Origin: Pseudozobellia thermophila
GTDB lineage: Bacteria; Bacteroidota; Bacteroidia; Flavobacteriales; Flavobacteriaceae
Assembly (NCBI RefSeq): GCF_900141855.1
Contig: NZ_FQYU01000002.1
Coordinates: 248,001 to 312,000, forward strand
Direction of reading: 5' to 3'
Length of the DNA: 64,000 nucleotides
In this document: positions 1-8,768 of the stretch, piece after piece
Layout: every line of letters starts with the position of its first letter
Numbering within the stretch: the first letter of the stretch is position 1
Notes under the pieces: model-generated
Database searches by the model: none
What the model saw: only the letters and a program-made list of their open reading frames with translations
What the model was told of the DNA's origin: nothing
Made by a program: the position numbers and the translations under genes

Positions 1-2
1 AC

Positions 3-146
3 ACCATGGTAAAGGAAGCCGGTATCAACGGAATAAACGGCCATAGGTCGGTGGGCGGTTACCGCGCCTCCATGTACAATGCCCTGAGCCTCGAAAGTGT
101 CGGGGTCTTGGTAGATGTCATGAGCGAACTCGAACGAAAGGGATAA
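3..146 (+). CDS. serC: Phosphoserine aminotransferase, C-terminal end (partial)
   Basis: This is the last 47 codons of a gene cut by the window edge. The readable tail has the GHRSVGGYRASMYNALSLES block typical of the C-terminal domain of phosphoserine aminotransferase, followed by a VLVDVM helix and the stop. The enzyme transaminates 3-phosphohydroxypyruvate to phosphoserine with PLP in the cytoplasm. The next gene, 54 bases downstream on the same strand, is a phosphoglycerate dehydrogenase, so the two make the usual serine biosynthesis pair. The catalytic lysine lies outside the window. Confidence 0.9.
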   Translation, partial: TMVKEAGINGINGHRSVGGYRASMYNALSLESVGVLVDVMSELERKG

Positions 147-200
147 GACCGGCACGCATCCAACAACAACTGGCAGATTAATCAAAACAACTAGATCGCA

Positions 201-1151
201 ATGAAAATTCTAGCGAACGACGGAATAGCCCAATCGGGCATCGACCTACTTGAAAAATCAGGTTTTGAGGTGCTGACCACGACCGTGGCCCAACAGCAGC
301 TTGTGAATTTCATCAACGAAAACAGCATTGACGGTCTTTTGGTGCGCAGCGCCACCAAGGTACGAAAAGAGCTGATAGACGCCTGCCCCGACCTCAAACT
401 TATCGGACGTGGCGGAGTGGGCATGGACAATATCGACGTCGAATACGCCAAGAAAAAAGGCCTACACGTAATCAACACCCCAGCCGCCTCCTCGGGATCG
501 GTAGCCGAATTGGTTTTCGCGCATTTGTTCGGAGGGGTGCGCTTTCTGTACGATGCCAACCGCAATATGCCCCTCGAAGGCGACAGTAGGTTCAAGGAAC
601 TGAAAAAAAGCTACGCCAAGGGCACTGAGTTGCGCGGCAAGACCCTAGGCATCATCGGTTTCGGCCGCATCGGCAGGGCAACCGCAAAAATTGCCCTCGG
701 TACGGGAATGAAGGTTGTTTTCTTCGACCCGTTTTTGAAGGAGGCCCAGGTGGAGGTCGATTTTTACGACGGACAGTCGGTAAGCTTCGACCTAAAATCA
801 CAGACCAAGGACGAAGTGATTTCTTCCGCCGACTTCATAACCCTGCACGTTCCCGCCCAAAAGGAGTACGTCATCGGCAAAAAGGAATTTGAACAGATGA
901 AAGACGGCGTAGGGATAGTGAACGCGGCACGCGGAGGCGTTATGGACGAGGTAGCCCTGGTCGAAGCCTTGGAAAAGGGAAAGGTCGGTTTTGCGGGCCT
1001 CGATGTCTTCGAATCGGAACCCAAGCCGGAAATAAAGATACTCATGCACCCGAACATTTCGCTTACACCGCATATCGGGGCGGCCACCACGGAAGCCCAA
1101 GATCGCATCGGCATCGAACTGGCGGAACAAATTATCAGTCTGCTCAAATAG
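201..1151 (+). CDS. serA: D-3-phosphoglycerate dehydrogenase (short form)
   Basis: A 316-residue NAD-dependent D-2-hydroxyacid dehydrogenase. It probably oxidises 3-phosphoglycerate to 3-phosphohydroxypyruvate, the first step of serine synthesis. The Rossmann loop GFGRIG is at residues 153-158, and the catalytic set is visible as Arg244 (NAARGG), Glu273 (ESEP) and His291 (TPHIGA). The protein ends right after the catalytic domain and has no ACT domain, so it is the short type without the classical serine feedback site. It follows serC by 54 bases on the same strand, which supports the serine role over other 2-hydroxyacid substrates. Confidence 0.9.
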   Translation: MKILANDGIAQSGIDLLEKSGFEVLTTTVAQQQLVNFINENSIDGLLVRSATKVRKELIDACPDLKLIGRGGVGMDNIDVEYAKKKGLHVINTPAASSGSVAELVFAHLFGGVRFLYDANRNMPLEGDSRFKELKKSYAKGTELRGKTLGIIGFGRIGRATAKIALGTGMKVVFFDPFLKEAQVEVDFYDGQSVSFDLKSQTKDEVISSADFITLHVPAQKEYVIGKKEFEQMKDGVGIVNAARGGVMDEVALVEALEKGKVGFAGLDVFESEPKPEIKILMHPNISLTPHIGAATTEAQDRIGIELAEQIISLLK

Positions 1152-1293
1152 AAAAAGCGTTAAACACAGGCTTTTTGGCACTGGTAAATGGCCCTACACC
1201 TGTTAATCAGGCGAGTTTTTGCGCCATTTCCCCAAGGCTCGTCAATCTTTTTTGTACATTGGGGACCAACATTAATTATAAAATACTAAACAC

Positions 1294-1914
1294 ATGTCAG
1301 GATTATTAGACTTACTCAGCAGCCCTATGGGCCAACAATTGATCAGCGGGGCAGCTTCCCAAACCGGCCAGTCGACCGACCAAACCGGCAGCGTATTGAG
1401 CATGGCCTTGCCCGTACTTATGGGGGCAATGAAAAAGAACGCCGCTACGCCCGAGGGGGCACAAGGCTTGATGAACGCCTTGTCGAGCAAACACGACGGC
1501 AGCATCTTGGATAACTTGGGAGGACTCTTTAACGGTGGTGTGGACGAATCCGTCATGAACGATGGCGCAGGCATCCTTGGCCACGTACTTGGCGGCAAGC
1601 AAGCCCAAGTAGAATCTGCCCTGAGCGCCAAATCGGGAATGGATGCCGGCTCGGTCAGCTCCATACTTAAAATGGCCGCCCCTATCTTGTTGGGCTTCTT
1701 GGGTAAACAGACCCAACAACAGAACATTAGCGATTCCAATGGCATCGGCAACCTGCTGGGAAGCCTTATGGGAGGCAACCAAGAACAATCGCTTATCGAA
1801 TCGTTTTTGGATTCCGACGGCGACGGAAGCATCCTCGACGACGTTGCATCCATGGCCCTTGGAGGCAAAAAAGGTGGCATCGGAGGTCTTCTAGGCGGAC
1901 TTTTTGGCAAATAA
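1294..1914 (+). CDS. DUF937 family protein
   Basis: A 206-residue protein rich in Gly, Ala, Leu and Ser that fits the DUF937 family, whose function is not established. It starts with the typical MSGLLDLLSSPMG block, has repeated helix-like segments with LLG and ILG patterns, an acidic SDGDGSILDD stretch near residues 170-180, and a glycine-rich C-terminal tail. There is no signal peptide or clear membrane segment. It stands alone between serA and a clear terminator at 1936-1966. Confidence 0.75.
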   Translation: MSGLLDLLSSPMGQQLISGAASQTGQSTDQTGSVLSMALPVLMGAMKKNAATPEGAQGLMNALSSKHDGSILDNLGGLFNGGVDESVMNDGAGILGHVLGGKQAQVESALSAKSGMDAGSVSSILKMAAPILLGFLGKQTQQQNISDSNGIGNLLGSLMGGNQEQSLIESFLDSDGDGSILDDVASMALGGKKGGIGGLLGGLFGK

Positions 1915-1935
1915 GACACAAAAACATATCCAACA

Positions 1936-1966
1936 AAGGCCGCTTGTAGATTCAAGCGGCTTTTTT
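1936..1966 (+). terminator. Rho-independent terminator after the DUF937 gene
   Basis: The 8-bp perfect stem GCCGCTTG (1939-1946) / CAAGCGGC (1953-1960) encloses a six-base loop and is followed by a run of six T. It lies 22 bases after the stop of the DUF937 gene. Confidence 0.85.
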
Positions 1967-2019
1967 GTATCTTATATGGTACGAAATTTGCTCTATTCTA
2001 CACAAAAAAACAAGGTACT

Positions 2020-2478
2020 ATGAAAAAGATATGTTTGGCCCTTTCCGTCTGCGCGGTTTTTCTTTTGCTGTCCATCGCCAGCTGCTCGGGAACCAAGGAA
2101 ACGGTGCGTATCACCGACGAGGAAAAACAGGCCTTTAGCCAACAAGTAGGCGACACGGTAAAGATCGCCAGCGACAGTACGGAATACGAAATCATCATTA
2201 TAGAGCCCGGTTTCAACTTTTGGTTGCAAAGCGTTGCCAAACCAAGGGGCTACTACTCGCAATCATTTTTGGAAAACAGAAACCAGATCTACGTAATCAA
2301 TTACAACCAAAGGGTACTGCAGCCGCAGCGCTACGACCCCAACTTATACGAGTTCCAAATCAACTACGACCCGAACATCGACTATGGTTACGAGGTCAAC
2401 TATAAACTTTACAACTATTTCATCTATTTCCAGCGCAAATACAATCAACGCCTTGGGCCCTTTGTCCCGAGAATTTGA
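2020..2478 (+). CDS. DUF6146-type lipoprotein
   Basis: A 152-residue exported protein with a hydrophobic signal segment at residues 4-21 and a lipobox-like IASC at about residues 20-23, so it is probably a lipoprotein. The mature part is rich in Tyr and Asn (YSQSFLENRNQIYVINYN, NYKLYNYFIYFQRKYNQRLG). It resembles the DUF6146 family of Flavobacteriia, whose function is unknown. The TAnnTTTG promoter of the next gene lies inside its 3' end. Confidence 0.7.
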   Translation: MKKICLALSVCAVFLLLSIASCSGTKETVRITDEEKQAFSQQVGDTVKIASDSTEYEIIIIEPGFNFWLQSVAKPRGYYSQSFLENRNQIYVINYNQRVLQPQRYDPNLYEFQINYDPNIDYGYEVNYKLYNYFIYFQRKYNQRLGPFVPRI

Positions 2479-2491
2479 TTACCTATATTTG
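2461..2491 (+). promoter_or_regulatory. Bacteroidota-type promoter of the DUF6787-like gene
   Basis: A -33 TTTG (2461-2464) is separated by exactly 19 bases from a perfect -7 box TATATTTG (2484-2491), matching the Bacteroidota consensus TTTG-N19-TAnnTTTG. It lies 16 bases before the ATG at 2508 and supports that start over the in-frame codon at 2475. Confidence 0.65.
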
Positions 2492-2507
2492 CCCTATTAA
2501 GGGATCT

Positions 2508-2813
2508 ATGGAAAAACTGAAAAAACGTTGGGGGCTCGATTCCAACTATCAAATTGTGGTCATTTTAATCGTCTTTGCGGTAACAGGCTCAACCGCGGCC
2601 CAATTGGCACAACCGGTAACCGAATTGATCGGCTTGGATAGGGAGACCACCTCCGCTTGGCTGTATTGGACCATAAGAATTCTATTGATTTTTCCCCTAT
2701 ACCAAGTGCTCCTCGTATGTTTTGGCTGGCTTTTTGGTCAATTCCGTTTTTTCTGGAACTTCGAAAAAAAGATGCTGCACCGCATCGGCCTGGGCTTTTT
2801 GTTCAAGGAATGA
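2508..2813 (+). CDS. Small membrane protein, DUF6787-like
   Basis: A protein of about 101 residues starting MEKLKKRWGLDSNYQ, with two hydrophobic segments (about residues 16-34 and 56-81) separated by a polar loop. The short C-terminus ends FEKKMLHRIGLGFLFKE. The pattern matches the small DUF6787-type membrane proteins of Flavobacteriia; no function is known. The start at 2508 is chosen because a well-formed promoter ends at 2491. An in-frame start at 2475 would overlap the stop of the previous gene and add an unlikely leader. Confidence 0.65.
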   Translation: MEKLKKRWGLDSNYQIVVILIVFAVTGSTAAQLAQPVTELIGLDRETTSAWLYWTIRILLIFPLYQVLLVCFGWLFGQFRFFWNFEKKMLHRIGLGFLFKE

Positions 2814-2899
2814 TCGTTTCCCGAGCCCACCCCCAACCCTTACCGCACTTTTTAAGTTTGACCGAACCCCACAAAGCTTTACTATTCTTAAAAATTAAG

Positions 2900-2907
2900 T
2901 ATTTTTG
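2900..2907 (+). promoter_or_regulatory. TAnnTTTG -7 box before the 111-residue protein
   Basis: A perfect TATTTTTG ends only four bases before the ATG at 2912. With the usual spacing, transcription would start at or next to the start codon, giving a leaderless mRNA. No good -33 TTTG is present 19 bases upstream (TTTA is found). Confidence 0.45.
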
Positions 2908-2911
2908 AGGC

Positions 2912-3247
2912 ATGCGGAGGCAACACAGTGTACTGGTTTCTTTTATTTGTGTCTTGGTGGCACTGTGCATATGGGCACCATCACTTACCAAATTGGGTCA
3001 CGCCCTCTATGAACACCAGCGATTGGATTGTGACCAGACCAATGCGCTCCATATACACGAAGCGCAATTGGATTGCGATTTTCAAAAGTTTCAATTATCA
3101 CCACAAGTCTTAGCCGCCCTTTTTTCCTATACAAAACTCCTACCTCCGACCATAGCGCGATCGGACTTTAATTTCTACTTCTTTTTAAACAAGTACCAAA
3201 AACTTCAATTTGTATTAAGAGGACCTCCTTATATTTCATATTTATAG
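2912..3247 (+). CDS. Small exported Cys/His protein next to a TonB receptor
   Basis: A 111-residue protein of unknown function with an N-terminal hydrophobic segment (about residues 7-24) that could be a signal peptide or anchor. The region after it has two DC motifs framing a histidine pair (LDCDQTNALHIHEAQLDCDF), a composition that suggests metal handling. A TonB receptor starts 47 bases downstream on the same strand, so the two are probably co-expressed. A role in metal sensing or loading is inference from these residues and the neighbour only. Confidence 0.6.
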   Translation: MRRQHSVLVSFICVLVALCIWAPSLTKLGHALYEHQRLDCDQTNALHIHEAQLDCDFQKFQLSPQVLAALFSYTKLLPPTIARSDFNFYFFLNKYQKLQFVLRGPPYISYL

Positions 3248-3294
3248 CGATTTAAACGTATTTATAAAAAGTTATACTTTAATCAATATATTAT

Positions 3295-5514
3295 ATGAAA
3301 TGCATCTATACCGCATTGCTTTTTACAATGCTATTTACCTATGGGCAAGCCCAAAACACACTGGAAGGAACCATTACAAGCAGCGACAGGAACGAAGCCT
3401 TACCAATGGTCCAAATCTATTTTCCCCAACTTGAAAAAGGTGCTGTTTCGGACGATGACGGCAAGTTTACGATGAGCGGACTGCCTAGTGGAAGCTACAA
3501 GATCGTAGCCAGCTACATAGGCTATACCACCTATTCAAAAACCATTTCCATAGCCCAAGGAAAAAATTTCCTGAACATCGAACTCTTACCAAGCGCCATT
3601 GAGATGGAAGAGGTAATCGTCTCAACCCCCTTTCACAAGCTACAACGGGAAAACGTCATGAAAGTCGAACGCGCCGATGTGACCGACCTTAAAGCCAAGG
3701 GTGCCATCACCCTATCGGACGGGATCACCAACGTGCCCGGCGTCGAAAGCCTCTCCACCGGCCTTGGAATTGGAAAACCGGTCATCAGGGGGCTTAGCGC
3801 CAATCGTGTTTTGGTGTACACCCAAGGGGTCCGACTAGAGAACCAACAGTTTGGCGACGAGCACGGCCTAGGGGTGAGCGATGCGGGAATTGAAAGCATC
3901 GAGATCATCAAAGGCCCAGCCTCGCTATTATACGGTTCCGATGCCCTGGGCGGGGTACTCTACCTGAACCCGGAAAAATTCGCCATAGCAGGAGAAACAG
4001 AGGGCGACGTAAACCTCAATTACTTTTCCAACACCAATGGATTAGCCGCCAATGCGGGTATAAAATCTTCAGGCGAGAAATTCAAATATTTGGTAAGGGG
4101 AAGCGTGGCCAGTCATACCGACTACCATACCGGAGACGATGTGAGCGTTACCAATTCGCGGTTCGGCGAATACGACCTCAAGGCCGGCATAGGCTACCAG
4201 ACCGTAAAATTCAAAACGGATCTGCGCTACAACTACAACAATCTCGAACTGGGCATACCCGAAGAGCTGGGCGAACGCACCAACGAGCGTTCCCCCGAAT
4301 CGCCCTACCAAGAAATCAACAACCACATCCTCAGTTCAAAGACCAACCTTTTCTTCGGACGTACAAGCCTCGAGGCCATTTTGGGCTACACCTTTAACAA
4401 CCGCAAGGAATTCGAGGAGGGCGAAGAAGGGGCCGCCCTCGACATGGACCTGGAAACGTTCAATTACAACCTGCAGTACCACTTGCCCAAATGGGGCGGC
4501 CTGGAGAGTATCGTTGGCGTACAAGGCATGCACCAAACCAATAACAACTATGGTGAGGAATTGTTGATTCCCGACGCCACTACGTCCGATTTCGGTATTT
4601 TCGGCACTTCGCACCTGCATTTTCAAAACAATAGCGATTTGCAACTCGGCCTGCGTTACGACAGAAGATCGATCGAAGGCAAGGAACACGGGGAAGTCGG
4701 GGAAGAAGGTTATATCGAAGCCCTGGACCGGGACTTTAACAGCTTTAATGCCGCGTTGGGCTACAAGTGGGAGCTCCTGCATCGAATTACCGGACGGCTC
4801 AACCTCGCTTCGGGCTTTCGCGCCCCCAACTTGGCCGAGCTGACCTCAAACGGCGTGCACGAGGGCACCAACCGTTACGAAATCGGGAACGGCGACCTGA
4901 GAAACGAACAGAACGTACAGACCGACCTGTCTTTGGAATACAAGAACGAACACATTGAAATATTTGTAAATGGTTTCTACAATCGCGTAAACGACTATAT
5001 CTTTATCGAACCCAACGGAGAAACCATAGAAAGCGATGCGGTCTTTGCCTACCAGCAAGACGACGCCAAATTGTACGGTGGGGAAATAGGGTTGCACATC
5101 CACCCCCACCCCTTGGATTGGCTGCACCTCGAAAGTAGCTTTGAGACCGTAACGGGAAAATTGGACGATGACTCCTACCTTCCCCTTATTCCGGCAAACA
5201 GCTGGACCAACACGTTGCGTACCGAGTTTTCCGAACCGAGCAGATGGTTCGAATCCAGCTACGCCTATATCACCCTAAAATCGGTCTTCAAACAAGGCAA
5301 CATCAGCACCTTCGAAACCGAGACCGACGGATATGCCCTGCTTAATTTGGGACTTGGGGCGCAACTCCCCCTGTTCAATCAAAAGGTCGATGTTAGGATA
5401 AGTGGCAACAACATCCTGAATACCGATTACGTTTCACACTTATCGCGGTTGAAAACCGACGGTATATCCAATATCGGAAGAAATATCAACCTAGGGATCA
5501 GCGTACCCTTTTAA
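3295..5514 (+). CDS. TonB-dependent outer membrane receptor
   Basis: A 739-residue receptor with a Sec signal peptide (cut near residue 19, TYGQAQ), a CarboxypepD_reg-like domain (about 20-100), a plug domain (GAITLSDGITNVPGVE, VIRGLSANRVLV and IKGPASLLYGSDALGG blocks) and a beta barrel ending in ISVPF. The plug and barrel resemble receptors for metals or haem-like ligands more than SusC, and there is no SusD partner. The upstream gene encodes a small Cys/His protein, and an AAAGT-TAT-ACTTT inverted repeat lies at 3268-3280 just before the start, so a metal ligand such as zinc is a reasonable guess. The true substrate cannot be read from sequence. Confidence 0.85.
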   Translation: MKCIYTALLFTMLFTYGQAQNTLEGTITSSDRNEALPMVQIYFPQLEKGAVSDDDGKFTMSGLPSGSYKIVASYIGYTTYSKTISIAQGKNFLNIELLPSAIEMEEVIVSTPFHKLQRENVMKVERADVTDLKAKGAITLSDGITNVPGVESLSTGLGIGKPVIRGLSANRVLVYTQGVRLENQQFGDEHGLGVSDAGIESIEIIKGPASLLYGSDALGGVLYLNPEKFAIAGETEGDVNLNYFSNTNGLAANAGIKSSGEKFKYLVRGSVASHTDYHTGDDVSVTNSRFGEYDLKAGIGYQTVKFKTDLRYNYNNLELGIPEELGERTNERSPESPYQEINNHILSSKTNLFFGRTSLEAILGYTFNNRKEFEEGEEGAALDMDLETFNYNLQYHLPKWGGLESIVGVQGMHQTNNNYGEELLIPDATTSDFGIFGTSHLHFQNNSDLQLGLRYDRRSIEGKEHGEVGEEGYIEALDRDFNSFNAALGYKWELLHRITGRLNLASGFRAPNLAELTSNGVHEGTNRYEIGNGDLRNEQNVQTDLSLEYKNEHIEIFVNGFYNRVNDYIFIEPNGETIESDAVFAYQQDDAKLYGGEIGLHIHPHPLDWLHLESSFETVTGKLDDDSYLPLIPANSWTNTLRTEFSEPSRWFESSYAYITLKSVFKQGNISTFETETDGYALLNLGLGAQLPLFNQKVDVRISGNNILNTDYVSHLSRLKTDGISNIGRNINLGISVPF

Positions 5515-5533
5515 ACCTGCCTGCAATACAAAA

Positions 5534-5564
5534 AAACGGACACCCAAAGTGCCCGTTTTTTTTT
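5534..5564. terminator. Bidirectional terminator between convergent genes
   Basis: A stem of CGG-A-CAC / GTG-C-CCG with one mismatch and a CCAAA loop is flanked by an A run on the left and nine T on the right. It sits between the TonB receptor and the convergent sterol-desaturase-family gene and can serve both. Confidence 0.75.
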
Positions 5565-5569
5565 GTTCC

Positions 5570-6454
5570 CTATTTCTTAGACCTGTGTTTTCGGAAACCG
5601 TACAGGAGCTGTCCCCAAAAATGTTTGGGCACTTCATCGTCCCCTTCAAAGCCCAAAGGCACTTTTCCGCTATCCTCAGGAATAAAGTCCGTTTTGAACA
5701 AATAGTCCCACAAGCTCAGGCTGATACCGAAATTGACCCCATAGCGATGGTTTTCGGGCAAGGCATAGGCATGATGGTACAGGTGCATGACCGAATTGTT
5801 CAAAAGATACTTTAACGGCCCCCAGGTAATTTTAATATTGGCATGGTTCAAATGGCCAATGGCAATTGCCGAAAAATGAACGATATAGGCCTGCTCAGGC
5901 TCAAAGCCTCCAAGTATCATCACCCCAAAGGTCTTTAGCGGCTTGTAGAGCACATTCTCCATCCAATGGTAGCGCATATGCGCCGCAAACCCCATTTCCT
6001 TTACACTGTGATGGATCTTATGAAATTGCCACAGAAACTCGTAGCGGTGGAGAAGTACATGGGTAAACCACTGCACAAAATCCAAGACCAGAAAGAAGAT
6101 GAGCAATTGCGCCCAAGACGGTAAGGAGGTCAAATCGACAATCGCTAAACCATCCATTGAAATACCTACATCCAAAAACAATGTTTCGAGCAGTTTATAA
6201 AAACCACTAATAACTATAGCAAATATGAAGAAATTAAAAAAGATATAGAAGGCATCCAACCAAAAATCCTTTCTGAAAACCGCTTGGTCCTTGCGCCAGG
6301 GAAACAGGATCTCCAATAGCCACACCGCAACGGACAGCACAACGATACCCCAAAAGTAATTGGTATACCATGGCACCTCAAAGATTATGGATTTCCACGT
6401 CCAACTGGCGGTTCCCTCAATAGCCCTTAAAAAAGAATCCATGTATTTTTCCAC
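5570..6454 (-). CDS. Sterol desaturase / fatty acid hydroxylase family membrane protein
   Basis: About 294 residues, with several membrane segments in the N-terminal half and the histidine clusters of the di-iron fatty acid hydroxylase superfamily: HVLLHR, HKIHHS, NHAN and HLYHHAYALP. Members hydroxylate or desaturate lipids using O2 at the membrane; the substrate here is unknown. The longest reading starts at a GTG at 6454. An in-frame ATG at 6442 (MDSFLRAIEG) is an equally good start. The cytochrome c gene lies 39 bases upstream on the same strand but is probably a separate function. Confidence 0.85.
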   Translation of the reverse strand: MEKYMDSFLRAIEGTASWTWKSIIFEVPWYTNYFWGIVVLSVAVWLLEILFPWRKDQAVFRKDFWLDAFYIFFNFFIFAIVISGFYKLLETLFLDVGISMDGLAIVDLTSLPSWAQLLIFFLVLDFVQWFTHVLLHRYEFLWQFHKIHHSVKEMGFAAHMRYHWMENVLYKPLKTFGVMILGGFEPEQAYIVHFSAIAIGHLNHANIKITWGPLKYLLNNSVMHLYHHAYALPENHRYGVNFGISLSLWDYLFKTDFIPEDSGKVPLGFEGDDEVPKHFWGQLLYGFRKHRSKK

Positions 6455-6493
6455 AACCTAATTGATTTAGGGCAAATTGGTCGAAAATGTTCG

Positions 6494-6982
6494 TCAATCC
6501 TTAAGCTCGTACCATTCAATATTCGTCAAGGCTTCCCTTCTACCCTTCTTTTTGGGCGGGTAATTGGTCACCAAATAGTCGATGATGATATCTTCGTTTT
6601 TACCCAGGTCCCATAGGTTTTGGGTTTCTTGCATCCATTTAATGGTAGCCTTCCAGCGTTCCTTGTTCATACGGTTTTGCATCACCAGCTTGGCCGAATG
6701 GCAGTTGGTACAATTTTGAACGGTTTCCATCATTCCCGGCGCATCGATAAAACCGGTACGTACATGGATACCGTTCTCGACCTTGTCAAAGTCGTCGTCA
6801 TCGGCCCCAACGGCAACCACTTCCGTATCAGGTTTGGACCCCTGAAAGAGCGATAGGTCGGGATTACCCAACAAATACACCATCGCCACCGAAAAAAGCG
6901 CCACTACAACACAGGCCAGAATCAAAATCCGATAGACCCCCTGAAAACCTTTTTTTAATTTATCGTGATCTTGGTCTTTCAT
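6494..6982 (-). CDS. Membrane-anchored c-type cytochrome, sulfite oxidase partner
   Basis: A 162-residue protein with one N-terminal membrane segment (about residues 17-39), an acidic linker (DDDDFD) and a single haem-binding CTNCH at residues 91-95. Following methionines (LVMQNRM) could supply the axial ligand. Its start directly abuts the stop of the upstream molybdoenzyme, so the two are translated together. In known periplasmic sulfite dehydrogenases a c-type cytochrome takes the electrons from the Mo subunit, and this protein is well placed for that task at the outer face of the inner membrane. Confidence 0.85.
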   Translation of the reverse strand: MKDQDHDKLKKGFQGVYRILILACVVVALFSVAMVYLLGNPDLSLFQGSKPDTEVVAVGADDDDFDKVENGIHVRTGFIDAPGMMETVQNCTNCHSAKLVMQNRMNKERWKATIKWMQETQNLWDLGKNEDIIIDYLVTNYPPKKKGRREALTNIEWYELKD

Positions 6983-8203
6983 TTACACAATCTTTACGGC
7001 TATTCTATGACAAGCATTGTTCAAATATCCCTTGGGGTTCCATCCGGGCAATAACATGGGTTGCGAAACGCCCTTGGAGTCGGTGGCCTTGGCCCAAACC
7101 TCATAGTAACCTTCCTGAGGAAAATCGACCTCGGCCGAGAAATGCTGCCACGCCAGCCGGTTAACGGGTTTTTCGAGCTTGCAGGTCTTCCATGTAGCCC
7201 CAAAGTCTATGGAATATTCCATTTTGGCCACTTCCAGTTCCCCGGCCCAGGCATGCCCCCTGATCGCCAACTTTTTGCCCTTAGCAAGGGTAGCCCCCGA
7301 TTTGGGGTAGGTTATCAACGATTTTACGGGCATGGATTCGATGATGCACATATCTTCATCGGCCACTTTTTCCCCGGGTGCAACGGGTTTGCAAGGTACC
7401 CGATATGCGCTTCCGGTCATTTTGGTACCGTCGTGCACTATATTTCTAATGCTGATACGCTGCAACCATTTTCCGGAAACCGAGGCAGGCCAGCCACCGG
7501 CGATAACCCGCAGGGGATAACCGTGTACCAAGGGTATGTCCTTGCCGTTCATTTTAAAGGCCAATAGGGTTTCGTCCTGCATGGCCTTGGCCATGGGCGC
7601 CCCTCTTGATATCGGCTCTTTTTTAGGATCGCGACTCAAATGAATATCCGCGGCATGGTAACCAAAATACACCGCATCGTCCTTAATTCCCACATCTTCC
7701 AATACATCGCGTAGGCGAACGCCCGTCCATTCCGCGCAATAGACGGCCCCGACGGTCCATTGGTTCCCCTTTGCCGGAGGGTCGAACTCACTTCTTCCGT
7801 TACCCCCGCACTCCAAGGTCAATTGATAGGTATGGTGCTTGAATTTGCTCTTAAGCTCTTCGAGCGTATAGGTTTTCTCCTGCCTTACGGACTCCCCATC
7901 GATGGTAAGCGTCCAATTTGCCGCATCTATCCCTTCGGGAACAAGACCGTTGTTCCGGATAAAGATAGCTTCGTTGGGGGTAACCTTGTCATCCAAAAGA
8001 TGGGCCCTGGCCTCCATGTTCCAGGGTTTGTCGTTCAACACGACCATTTCGGTGTTTTTGTCGAACATCTTAAAGGGATCCGGCTCTTGAAGCGCCAGGG
8101 GCACATAGCCCGAGGGCATTTTTAAACCGTAAACAATTTCGGCCCCAATAACTCCTGCAAAGGATGCCAAAGTAGCCCCTTTGATAAACTTTCTTCGCTG
8201 CAT
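6983..8203 (-). CDS. Periplasmic sulfite oxidase, molybdopterin subunit
   Basis: A 406-residue sulfite oxidase family protein. It begins with a Tat-like signal (MQRRKFIKGA), so it is exported folded with its cofactor. The Mo-binding domain carries the cysteine ligand Cys132 in LECGGNGR, followed by GVRLRDVLEDVG and GYPLRVIAGGWP blocks. The C-terminal part (about 290-406) is the Ig-like dimerisation domain with YSIDFGATW and YEVWAKATDSKG. It probably oxidises sulfite to sulfate and passes electrons to the cytochrome encoded next. Possible sulfite sources are organosulfonate breakdown or thiol metabolism. Confidence 0.9.
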   Translation of the reverse strand: MQRRKFIKGATLASFAGVIGAEIVYGLKMPSGYVPLALQEPDPFKMFDKNTEMVVLNDKPWNMEARAHLLDDKVTPNEAIFIRNNGLVPEGIDAANWTLTIDGESVRQEKTYTLEELKSKFKHHTYQLTLECGGNGRSEFDPPAKGNQWTVGAVYCAEWTGVRLRDVLEDVGIKDDAVYFGYHAADIHLSRDPKKEPISRGAPMAKAMQDETLLAFKMNGKDIPLVHGYPLRVIAGGWPASVSGKWLQRISIRNIVHDGTKMTGSAYRVPCKPVAPGEKVADEDMCIIESMPVKSLITYPKSGATLAKGKKLAIRGHAWAGELEVAKMEYSIDFGATWKTCKLEKPVNRLAWQHFSAEVDFPQEGYYEVWAKATDSKGVSQPMLLPGWNPKGYLNNACHRIAVKIV

Positions 8204-8363
8204 AAAAAAATCATTAGAAGGTAAAGTTATAAATAATCGAAGTTTTCGTAAGTAACCTTGGATACCAAATTACACCTATTTAACAATAAAAAACAAAGGC
8301 CCTCCAAAAGGAAAGGCGCCCTAAATCAAGACGCCTCCCCCTTTAAAATTGACTACCAGGCAA

Positions 8364-8663
8364 CTACACCTCGATTGTCGTTTTCTGTGTCGATTTTTTA
8401 AATACATAGGTATACAACCACATTATGGTAAAGGTCGGTATCACATCGAGTCCGGGAATTATTTCTTCCAAAAACGTAACGATTCCCGCCCCCTTTCCTA
8501 TGTTCCCCTTGTACATTCGCGTCATCAGCCAGGCCGCCAAGGGCGCCCAAACGATATCGGAAAAATCCCCGATCAAGGGTATGGCAAACGAAAGCATTCC
8601 TATCGCATCGAAAAGAAGTCCCAAAAAGAGCTTTTTATACTTATTGTCTTTTGATTGTGACAT
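8364..8663 (-). CDS. Small conserved membrane protein
   Basis: A 99-residue protein with about three hydrophobic segments (residues 11-30, 36-48 and 74-88) and charged ends (MSQSKDNKYKK at the start, KKSTQKTTIEV at the end). No enzyme motif is visible and no family is recognised with confidence. It stands between the sulfite oxidase and folE with gaps on both sides, so context gives no role. Confidence 0.6.
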   Translation of the reverse strand: MSQSKDNKYKKLFLGLLFDAIGMLSFAIPLIGDFSDIVWAPLAAWLMTRMYKGNIGKGAGIVTFLEEIIPGLDVIPTFTIMWLYTYVFKKSTQKTTIEV

Positions 8664-8768
8664 GATCAGTGTTTAAAGTTACGCCTATACCCAAGCAATA
8701 AAAGTGCCAAAGTATCCCGCAAAGTCAATACATACGGCATTTAAGCCCCAAACTTAAGCAACGGGAAC

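Noticed and set aside
1272-1955. Long open frame opposite the DUF937 gene
   Set aside because: It is rich in Pro, Ser and Leu, mirrors the other strand codon by codon, and the plus-strand frame has a recognised family and a terminator.
8290-8340. AGGCG...CGCCT inverted repeat downstream of the small membrane protein gene
   Set aside because: Only a 5-bp stem with a long loop and no T run on the needed strand.
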